Of a DNA stretch of 19,819 nucleotides, positions 13,906-19,819 are shown one piece after another (position 1 is the stretch's first letter; each line of letters begins with the position of its first letter). The notes below the pieces were generated by a model. The model had not been told where the DNA came from. It saw nothing but the letters and a program-made list of their open reading frames with translations, and did no database searches. The translations under genes and the position numbers were made by a program. The stretch spans positions 1 through 19,819 of the forward strand of contig CAZQZC010000038.1 of NCBI GenBank assembly GCA_964597685.1, in the 5' to 3' direction. Source of the stretch: JBCBTJ01 sp964597685 (GTDB lineage: Bacteria > Pseudomonadota > Alphaproteobacteria > Caulobacterales > Hyphomonadaceae).

Positions 13906-16026
13906 TCAGGACGTAGCCGATTTCACCACATCGATCACCAGTCCCGGCGTCAAAACTTCGGGGAGGATCTGCGGCTCGCTGGCGCCGGGGGCGTAGAACA
14001 AATACATCGGCACGCCCGGACGGCTGCGCTTGCGCAATTCGTCGGCGATCATCGGGTCGCGATTGGTGAAGTCGGCGACGAGGAATGCGACGTTATTGTC
14101 CCGGAAAGCTTCCAACACGGCGTCGCGTTTGAGCGTTGTGGCCTTGTTGACCTGGCAAGTGGCGCACCACGTGGCGGTGAAGTCGACAAATACGCCCTTT
14201 CCGTCGGCCAAGAGCCCGTCCACCGTCTCAGGCGACCAGGGCTGCGTCTGATATTCAGCGGCGTAGGCGATCGCAGCGCTGGACGGAGAGCCGTTCGCCG
14301 CAGCCTGCAGCGAGAGGACTGCGCCCCCGGCGAGGCCCGCTGCGCCCGCCAGATACCCCACCGGACGCAGACGACCGTCTGAGATTTTCAACGCCCAGAC
14401 GCCGAAGGCGATCAGCGACGCCCCGACCACAGTCCAGGCGACTGCGCCTGCGCCCGCCTGCGCGCCTAGAACGAACAAGAGCACCGCCGCCGTAAGGAAC
14501 AGCGGGAAGGCGAAGAATTGCTTCAAACGGTCCATCCAGGGGCCAGGCTTCGGCATGAAGCGATGGAGACCCGGCGCAAAGCTGAGGATCAGGAACGGCG
14601 CGGCGAGCCCCAAGCCGAGGGCCAGATACACGCCAAGCACCACCGGCGCAGGTTGCGTGATCACCGCGCCGAGGGCCACGCCCATGAACGGCGCCACGCA
14701 CGGCGCGCCCGCGGCGGCGGCGAGCAAGCCCGTGAAGAACGCGCCAGCGCCCCCCTGCCGCGCGGCTGCGCCGGCGCCGACATTCTGCAGCGACGTCCCC
14801 AATTCGAACATGCCCAGCATCCAGAGCGCGACGAGGAACGCCAGCAGCGCCAAACCGGCGACGATCGCCGGATATTGCAGCAGGAAACCGATCGTCACGA
14901 ATTCGCCCGCGCCGCGCAGCGCAATAAACGCGGCGGCGATGGCGGCGAAGGACATAAGCACGCCCGCCGTATACAGCAGACCGTGCATCCGGACATGCCC
15001 CGCGTCGCCATGGGAGCCGGCGTGCACGAGCCCCATCGCCTTAATCGACAAGACCGGCAGGACGCAGGGCATAAGATTGAGGATCAGTCCGCCTAACAGC
15101 GCCAAGCCGACGACAAACAATATATTGCTCAGCGTCAAAGGCGTATCGGACGAGGCGGCCGCGGCGTCGATCGCGCCTGCCGCATTGATCGGCGCGCCGG
15201 CCGCGCCGGCGAAGGGGGCGCCGGGCTGAGCGCTGATCTCCCAGGCCGCGCGCGCGCCGCCGGCCCCTTCCAACACCACGACCCCGTTCAGGGGGCCGTC
15301 CGCCTCTTCTGCGCCCGTGAGCGTCAATGTGGCGCCCTCGGGCCCGAAGGAGGCAGGTTGTGGGGCGGCGTGAACGATATCATGGTCGAATGGGAAAAAG
15401 CGCAAATACGCCGCGCCGCCGCCGAATTCCATGGACTTCAAGCTGAGCGTCCAAGCCTCGCCGTCCCGCGAGACGGCGGCGTCGCCGCGAAACGCAGACG
15501 GCGCCTCGGCCAGCGCGCCCGAAATCTGCGCGCCCGAGGCGGGATTGTCGTAGCCCGCGTCGAGGACGGCCAGGTCCAGACGTATCTCAGCGGATTCCGG
15601 GATGCAGATGTCCTTGCAGATCAGGTAATCGGCGAGGCCGGTCAGCGTGATCCGATCGGCGGCGTCCTCAGGGATGGCGATCTCGAACGGCAGGATCAGC
15701 TGGTCGTCATAGCCGTAATCCATGATCTCGCCTTCGACGACGGGCAATTCGTGCGGGGCGGGCCAGACGAAATCTGCGATGTCGACGCCGCTCGTCTCCG
15801 TCCACGCGATGACCGGCGGCAGACCCGCGTCGCCGGGATTGCGCCAATAGACGTGCCAGCCCTCGTCCATATCGAGGGACAGGGCGGCGTAGAAACGATC
15901 ACCCGGCGCGACGGCCTCGCGCTCGGCGATCAGATCGACGAGCGCATTGCCGGCGTCCACCGGCGCGCCGCGCGCAGGACTGGCCAGAGCGAGCAGGCTG
16001 AAAAGAATGACGACGAGACGGGCCAT
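13906..16026 (-). CDS. Thiol:disulfide interchange protein, ScsB/DsbD-like
   Basis: A 706-residue inner-membrane electron carrier that passes reducing power from cytoplasmic thioredoxin to exported proteins. The signal peptide covers about 1-20. The N-terminal exported domain (about 25-270) has the paired cysteines C137 and C141 in LICKDICIPE, as in ScsB-type proteins. The central transporter domain has NLMPCVLPVLSIK with C321 and GAPCVAPFMG with C443, the two membrane cysteines expected of DsbD, among about eight spans from 300 to 575. The C-terminal thioredoxin domain has C621 and C624 in TATWCATCQVNK. All three disulfide relays are therefore intact. The ATG at 16026 has CCGGAG upstream. 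The redoxin gene follows after 26 bases. ScsB is the closest match because of the CKDxCxPE motif; DsbD in the strict sense is the alternative. Confidence 0.93.
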   Translation of the reverse strand: MARLVVILFSLLALASPARGAPVDAGNALVDLIAEREAVAPGDRFYAALSLDMDEGWHVYWRNPGDAGLPPVIAWTETSGVDIADFVWPAPHELPVVEGEIMDYGYDDQLILPFEIAIPEDAADRITLTGLADYLICKDICIPESAEIRLDLAVLDAGYDNPASGAQISGALAEAPSAFRGDAAVSRDGEAWTLSLKSMEFGGGAAYLRFFPFDHDIVHAAPQPASFGPEGATLTLTGAEEADGPLNGVVVLEGAGGARAAWEISAQPGAPFAGAAGAPINAAGAIDAAAASSDTPLTLSNILFVVGLALLGGLILNLMPCVLPVLSIKAMGLVHAGSHGDAGHVRMHGLLYTAGVLMSFAAIAAAFIALRGAGEFVTIGFLLQYPAIVAGLALLAFLVALWMLGMFELGTSLQNVGAGAAARQGGAGAFFTGLLAAAAGAPCVAPFMGVALGAVITQPAPVVLGVYLALGLGLAAPFLILSFAPGLHRFMPKPGPWMDRLKQFFAFPLFLTAAVLLFVLGAQAGAGAVAWTVVGASLIAFGVWALKISDGRLRPVGYLAGAAGLAGGAVLSLQAAANGSPSSAAIAYAAEYQTQPWSPETVDGLLADGKGVFVDFTATWCATCQVNKATTLKRDAVLEAFRDNNVAFLVADFTNRDPMIADELRKRSRPGVPMYLFYAPGASEPQILPEVLTPGLVIDVVKSATS

Positions 16027-16116
16027 GGATCACTCCGGAAACTTATCAGCCTCGGGTATCTACGAGACATCTTAAAGACTGAAAGCACCTCGCTAAATTG
16101 TGAGGCGCAAGATCTG

Positions 16117-16145
16117 AAAAAGGCGGCCCCGAAGGACCGCCTTTT
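16117..16145. terminator. Bidirectional terminator after sapC
   Basis: AAAAAGGCGGCC, a short CGAA loop region, GGaCCGCC and TTTT make a near-perfect stem with A- and U-tracts on both sides. On the minus strand it lies 28 bases past the sapC stop and ends that transcript before the dsbD-like gene. The T-run is usable on either strand. Confidence 0.85.
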
Positions 16146-16173
16146 CCGAGATTGGTTCGCGGGGCGCGGGGCC

Positions 16174-16974
16174 TTAAGCGTTGCCCTGCGTTTGCGCCGT
16201 TTGTAGGGCGCGCTGAATGACGCGCGGCCAATTCAACAGGGACACAAGGTGGGCGTACATCGCGCCGAGCGCGCCGTTTGAGCGAAGCTCGTTGAACTGC
16301 TCGGCCCCGAGATTGTTCAGACGCTCCTCGGAGATCGCGAAGTAGTCGGCGATCTTCTGCTGCGGCCCAGCCTCGGCGCCGGAGGTGTCGCGCGGCTGGA
16401 AAGACACAGATTTCTGCTCGAACAGGTCGAACTTTTTGATCAGGTTGACGAATTCCAACGTCGCGCGGCGTTGGCGTTCGAACTCCTTACAGAATTCGAT
16501 GGCGTCGTTGGTGAATTTCGACGGCTGTCCGTTCTCAAAGAACGAAACCTCGGGCTGGTCGGAGACCATCGGCGCTGCGCGGTCGACGCACAGGACCAGA
16601 CGGTCGGAATTCTGATCGGCCGCGAACACGAACGGATACCGGCGCACGAAAGCCGGGACGTAATAATCGCGCTCAGGCTGGCCATCAGTGTTCACGTAGA
16701 GGTTCTGCCCCTGGCGAACGCCCATGGCCGCGATCGGCGTGCGGTCGTCGCCGACAAAGATGATCGGGAAGGAATTGGCCGTCAGCCCGAATTCCGTAAC
16801 CGTGATGGGAACGGCGTGGGCCTGGCGCAAAAATCCGAAGGGCTGGTCGATCTTACGAACGCCGAGGGCGCCGTGCGCTTCCGCGGACAGCGGCTCGGGG
16901 CGATTATAAAACATGACTTGGCCCGAGAGCGCTGCGGTTCCGGCGCCTTCCGGCTGGACGGGGGTGTTTTCCAC
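16174..16974 (-). CDS. SapC family protein
   Basis: A 266-residue SapC-family (PF07277-like) protein, named after a gene in the Campylobacter S-layer locus. In alphaproteobacteria its role is unknown, though it often lies near outer-membrane receptor genes. Family features seen: MFYNRPEPLSAEAHGALGV near the start, FGFLRQAHAVPITVTEF (about 46-62), PIIFVGDD, the VRRYPFVFAAD segment and DFxxL-type C-terminal helices. I chose the GTG at 16974, which has GGGAGAGA about 6 bases upstream and gives MENTPVQPEG. Starts at 16998 (ATG) or 17046 (TTG) would lengthen it with an unrelated tail and lack a good site. It is divergent from the DUF885 lipoprotein gene with a 126-base gap between them and ends at its own terminator. 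Confidence 0.87.
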   Translation of the reverse strand: MENTPVQPEGAGTAALSGQVMFYNRPEPLSAEAHGALGVRKIDQPFGFLRQAHAVPITVTEFGLTANSFPIIFVGDDRTPIAAMGVRQGQNLYVNTDGQPERDYYVPAFVRRYPFVFAADQNSDRLVLCVDRAAPMVSDQPEVSFFENGQPSKFTNDAIEFCKEFERQRRATLEFVNLIKKFDLFEQKSVSFQPRDTSGAEAGPQQKIADYFAISEERLNNLGAEQFNELRSNGALGAMYAHLVSLLNWPRVIQRALQTAQTQGNA

Positions 16975-17100
16975 GTGTTCTCTCCCAAATCTGAACATCA
17001 CGGCGAAATCCGGCGGACGCTTAGAGGAAATGAACGGACTGGACAACCGCTCCGCAGCAACGTTTCAAAACCGTCAGGAAAAAGAGACCGAACTCGGCCG

Positions 17101-18960
17101 ATGATGTCTTCGAAAGCCACGATTTGTCTTGCGGCCGCAATGACGGCGCTGTTGACGGGCGCCTGCTCGGGCGCCGCCCAGAGCGGCGATCCCAAGATGC
17201 GCCGCGACGAGCGCGCCATCGCTGAACTGCTGGACGACATCGCGCGGGCGGAATTGTCCATGTCGCCGGAAACAGCGAGCCGGTTGAATGCGTCGAACCT
17301 CGCCGAAGGCGCGCCGGACCAACGCGGGCGGCTGGACGACCGCTCCCACGCCGGGTTCGAACGCCGCCGCCTCATGCGTTTGGAGACCCTGCGACGGCTA
17401 GAGGCCGCGCCGCCGCCGGCGCTTGGCCGAAAGATACGCGCGGACTTCGATATCGTTCGCAACGCCTACGACAAGGCTGTCGCAGCCGCGGCGTTCGGGT
17501 TCGGGCGCGTCTCGCTCTCGGAGGTCCGCCCCTACGCGGCCGATCAATTGAACGGCGCCTACACCGCGGTTCCCGACCTGTTGGTCAATCGCACGTCGTT
17601 TCGCGAACCGTTGGACGCGCGACGCTATCTCGATCGATTGGCGGCGCTGGCGAAAGCGGTCGACGACGAACGCCGCCGTCTTGTCATAGACGCGCTGGCC
17701 GGCGTCACCCCGCCCGACTTCGTCCTGGAGCGAATGTTCGAGAAGGCGCTCGCTCTGCGCGAGGGCCCCGCGTCGTCGCACATCCTTTTCGTCTCGTTCA
17801 ACAATCTGATGATCGGCGTGGAAGACTTGTCGCCAGAGGATCGTCAACGCCTGTCCGCGGAGGCCGAACAGGTGCTCGACCGCGACGTCCTGCCCGCCTA
17901 TTCGCGATTTGTCGACACGCTCGACGCTTTGCTCGAAGACGCGCCGGCCGCGCCCGGAGTGTGGGTCATGCCAATGGGCGACGCCTATTACGAGACCGTT
18001 TTGGCGTTCCACCTGGGAGCTGAGACCCAACCCGAAACGCTGCATGCGGAAGGGCTCGCCGATGTCGCCGCGTTGTCCGACGCCCTCGACGCCGCCCTGG
18101 TCGAGATCGACTTGACCGAGGGAACGGTGGGAGAGCGGCTCGCAGCCCTCGCCCGGACGGAAACCGTCGAACAGGACGTCGACACCGCTCGTATAGCGGC
18201 GCTCACGATTATCGACGAGCGGATCAATTGGATGGCGGCTCGGCTCGACGAGATTGTCGAGCGCCCGCCACGCACCAGCCTGGCCGCTGTGCGCGTGCCG
18301 GACTTCCAGCAAGATACAGCGCCAGGCGCCTACTACGCGCCGGCGCCGGCGGACGGGTCCGCGCCAGGTCTCTTCTACATAAATCTCCGCGATCCAACCG
18401 AGTGGCCGGCTTTCGCTCTCCCCACGCTGACCTTTCATGAGGGCGCGCCCGGCCACCATCTTGAGAGCGCCTTGGCGGCTGAGCAGGGCGGGTTGAGGAC
18501 CATCCGCCGGCTGATTTGGCCTACGGCTTATGGTGAGGGCTGGGCGCTCTACGCCGAGGACCTGGCCGATGAATTGGGCGCCTATGAAAACGACCCGCTG
18601 GGGCGGATCGGATATCAGCAATCGCTGTTGTTCCGCGCCGCGCGCCTGGTCGCCGACACAGGCGTTCACCGCATGCGCTGGACCCGCGGCGAGGCCGTCG
18701 ACTATCTGGTCGCCGTCACCGGCCAGCCGCGCTCGGCCATGGAGACGGAGGTCGAGCGTTACGCCGTATGGCCTGGCCAGGCGGCGTCCTACGTCGTCGG
18801 TCGCGACAGATTCCGAGCGCTCCGCGAGCGCGCTGAGAGCGTGTTGGGCGACCGTTTCAATCCGGCGGCCTTTCATCGGGAGATCCTGATCGGCGGCCCG
18901 CGGCCGCTCGATTTCGTCGAACGGGACATCGACGCCTGGATCGCGCGGGAGCTGCGCTAG
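17101..18960 (+). CDS. DUF885 family lipoprotein, putative metallopeptidase
   Basis: A 619-residue exported protein of the DUF885 family. From the ATG pair at 17101/17104, MSSKATICLAAAMTALLTGAC is a lipoprotein signal with C22 as the likely lipid-modified residue (TGAC is a slightly weak lipobox). The conserved C-terminal part contains HEGAPGHH at 446-453, a zinc-peptidase-like HExxGHH arrangement, and EGWALYAE at 479-486. These are the family's hallmark motifs, and metal-dependent peptidase activity is inferred from them. PGLFYINLRDP and YPGQA-like VWPGQAASY segments also fit. Frame openness 210 codons upstream is accidental and antisense to sapC. It is divergent from sapC. The ribosome binding site is poor. 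Confidence 0.9.
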   Translation: MMSSKATICLAAAMTALLTGACSGAAQSGDPKMRRDERAIAELLDDIARAELSMSPETASRLNASNLAEGAPDQRGRLDDRSHAGFERRRLMRLETLRRLEAAPPPALGRKIRADFDIVRNAYDKAVAAAAFGFGRVSLSEVRPYAADQLNGAYTAVPDLLVNRTSFREPLDARRYLDRLAALAKAVDDERRRLVIDALAGVTPPDFVLERMFEKALALREGPASSHILFVSFNNLMIGVEDLSPEDRQRLSAEAEQVLDRDVLPAYSRFVDTLDALLEDAPAAPGVWVMPMGDAYYETVLAFHLGAETQPETLHAEGLADVAALSDALDAALVEIDLTEGTVGERLAALARTETVEQDVDTARIAALTIIDERINWMAARLDEIVERPPRTSLAAVRVPDFQQDTAPGAYYAPAPADGSAPGLFYINLRDPTEWPAFALPTLTFHEGAPGHHLESALAAEQGGLRTIRRLIWPTAYGEGWALYAEDLADELGAYENDPLGRIGYQQSLLFRAARLVADTGVHRMRWTRGEAVDYLVAVTGQPRSAMETEVERYAVWPGQAASYVVGRDRFRALRERAESVLGDRFNPAAFHREILIGGPRPLDFVERDIDAWIARELR

Positions 18961-18974
18961 GGCGGATTCCGACC

Positions 18975-19017
18975 AAATTGACCCGCTTGGCCGCTTGGAT
19001 TTTTCGTCAGGATGGAG
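18975..19017. repeat. Diverged dispersed repeat, copy A
   Basis: Aligned without gaps to 19714-19756, 30 of 43 bases agree by my count, including CCGC, TTTT-CG-CAGGA and GG blocks. The copies are direct and 739 bases apart, on either side of the VWA remnant. The pattern (AAxTTGAxCCGCxTG, then TTTTxCGxCAGGAxGG) looks like a family of genomic repeats, but I cannot name it. Confidence 0.5.
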
Positions 19018-19024
19018 CGGATAA

Positions 19025-19042
19025 GCGATCGCATGCGATCGC
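19025..19042. repeat. Perfect 18-bp palindrome
   Basis: GCGATCGCATGCGATCGC is its own reverse complement and carries two copies of GCGATCGC overlapping at the centre region. It lies just inside copy A of the repeat in a stretch with no gene (18961-19200). It could be a protein-binding site or part of the repeat element; there is no T-tract, so it is not an ordinary terminator. Confidence 0.6.
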
Positions 19043-19199
19043 CCGCGGAATGAGCGTGGCGTCCGGCGATGCGGGCATCGTCGGACCGGCGCGCGACGAC
19101 GATCCTGGCGGAAAAGACGAGTGGCGAGGCGGACTCCGCCGTCCAGTCATACGCTTTTCTGAGACTCTTCCTTTGGGAGCGCTGGGGGTCTTTTGCGCT

Positions 19200-19699
19200 C
19201 TGGCCGCGCCGACTTCAACAATGACGCCGTCGACGCCGGAGATATCGGCGCGGGCGCCAGCGTGACGGCGCTCTATGAAATCGTTCAGGTCGGCTCGGAC
19301 GCGCGTTTAATCGACGACAGCCGCTATGAAACCCAAGCCGCGCCGCCCGCGGCGCTGTCTGACGAATTCGGGTTTCTGAAACTGCGCTACAAGGCGCCAG
19401 GGGAGGACGATTCCGTCTTGATGACGCGGCCGGTGACACCGGCGGACGCAGCCGCCTCGCTCGACGCATCACCGGAAGCCGCGCGGTTCGCAGCCGCGGT
19501 GGCCGGCTATGGCCAAATGCTGCGCGGCGATCCTTACTTGGCAGACGGCTACGGCTGGGACGAGGTGTTCACACTCGCCCAGGGCGCCCGCGGCGACGAT
19601 CCCTTCGGCTATCGCGCGGAATTCGTTCAGCTGGTCCGCGCCGCGAAAAGCGCCGCCGCCCAGGCCGCGCTAGAGCCGCCAGGGAGCGCCGGCGACTAG
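19200..19699 (+). pseudogene. C-terminal fragment of a YfbK-like von Willebrand factor A protein
   Basis: The frame encodes ADFNNDAVDAGDIGAGASVT, LYEIVQVG, LKLRYKAPGEDDS, RFAAAVAGYGQMLRGDPY and GARGDDPFGYRAEFVQLVRA, ending at a TAG (19697-19699). This is the conserved C-terminal domain (DUF3520/YfbK_C) of exported VWA-domain proteins that are normally about 500-650 residues. Only about 165 residues remain. The VWA domain with its MIDAS motif and the signal peptide are absent, no ATG with a ribosome binding site precedes it (only a TTG at 19193), and the 240 bases upstream show no VWA sequence in any frame. Homology begins abruptly near 19200, so the 5' part was probably deleted or replaced. 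It is bounded by diverged repeats at 18975 and 19714. Confidence 0.75.
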
Positions 19700-19713
19700 A
19701 GCCCTTTCATCCG

Positions 19714-19756
19714 AATTTGAGCCGCCTGAGCACTGGCCTTTTGCGCCAGGACGGCG
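19714..19756. repeat. Diverged dispersed repeat, copy B
   Basis: Matches copy A at 18975-19017 as described there (about 70% by eye), in the same orientation, 15 bases after the end of the VWA fragment. The remaining bases to the window end (19757-19819) are GC-rich with no gene that I can support. Confidence 0.5.
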
Positions 19757-19819
19757 TCGCAATTCTCGGCCGACGCCCGCATCGCCCTGCGGGATGCTCC
19801 TTGCCAGCACGAACGCCAG

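Noticed and set aside
16975..17046. Longer SapC starting at TTG 17046 or ATG 16998
   Set aside because: Neither has a good ribosome binding site. The GTG at 16974 follows GGGAGAGA and yields the usual N-terminus.
17398..18876. Long open frame (492 codons) antisense to the DUF885 gene
   Set aside because: Arginine/glycine/valine-rich shadow caused by high GC. It lies entirely opposite a gene with clear family motifs and has no recognisable domain.
1..19819. CRISPR array, prophage, transposase, toxin-antitoxin pair or biosynthetic cluster
   Set aside because: No regular spacer repeats, integrase, transposase or phage structural genes are seen. The small Xre gene lacks a toxin-like neighbour; its partners are membrane proteins.

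Overview
The window is GC-rich, densely packed chromosomal DNA from an alphaproteobacterium. This placement rests on gene content and order: a hisS-hisZ-hisG operon with a HisRS-like HisZ, an argD-argF-hslO cluster, metZ next to apaG, a long bimodular Dcd of the alphaproteobacterial kind, a SapC-family protein and an ScsB-like DsbD. The combination suggests a Caulobacterales/Parvularculales/Hyphomonas-like lineage, but I cannot name a genus. Nearly everything is housekeeping. The accessory-looking parts are the two ends and several intergenic gaps.

Layout. (1) 1-884, minus: a small operon of two related membrane proteins flanking a 66-residue Xre-type HTH regulator. A promoter full of CTTG/CAAG half-sites (895-949) precedes it. 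(2) 959-1978, minus: dCTP deaminase, divergent from (3) 2041-5160, plus: metZ (methionine biosynthesis), apaG and trkH (K+ uptake). (4) 5161-5268: an elaborate inverted repeat between convergent genes. (5) 5269-8600, minus: argD and argF (ATGA overlap), then a frameshifted remnant of a YozG-like HTH gene, then hslO (Hsp33). (6) 8601-9090: a 490-bp gap. It holds a candidate plus-strand small RNA with its own promoter, a 9-bp closing stem and a terminator, back to back with the hisG terminator. (7) 9091-12618, minus: hisS-hisZ-hisG, all overlapping. (8) 12741-13259, plus: an unknown exported protein whose 3' end overlaps a convergent exported redoxin. (9) 13235-16026, minus: scsB/dsbD-like transporter and redoxin, a probable cell-envelope thiol-redox pair. 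(10) 16174-16974, minus: sapC, divergent from a DUF885 lipoprotein (17101-18960, plus). (11) 18961-19819: the C-terminal piece of a YfbK-like von Willebrand A protein, with no N-terminus, lying between two diverged copies of a ~45-bp repeat.

How the genes work together. The arginine pair catalyses acetylornithine formation and citrulline synthesis and shares a transcription unit with a redox chaperone. The his unit couples histidyl-tRNA charging to the first committed step of histidine synthesis, with HisZ as the regulatory subunit of HisG. The ScsB-like protein would move electrons from the cytoplasm to exported thiol proteins, and the neighbouring redoxin is the obvious partner.

I do not see a clearly new multi-gene system. 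The best leads are the candidate sRNA at 8859-8984, the self-contained HTH/membrane-protein operon with its dense operator, the two decayed genes (YozG-like HTH, YfbK-like VWA), and the structured repeat at 5161-5268.
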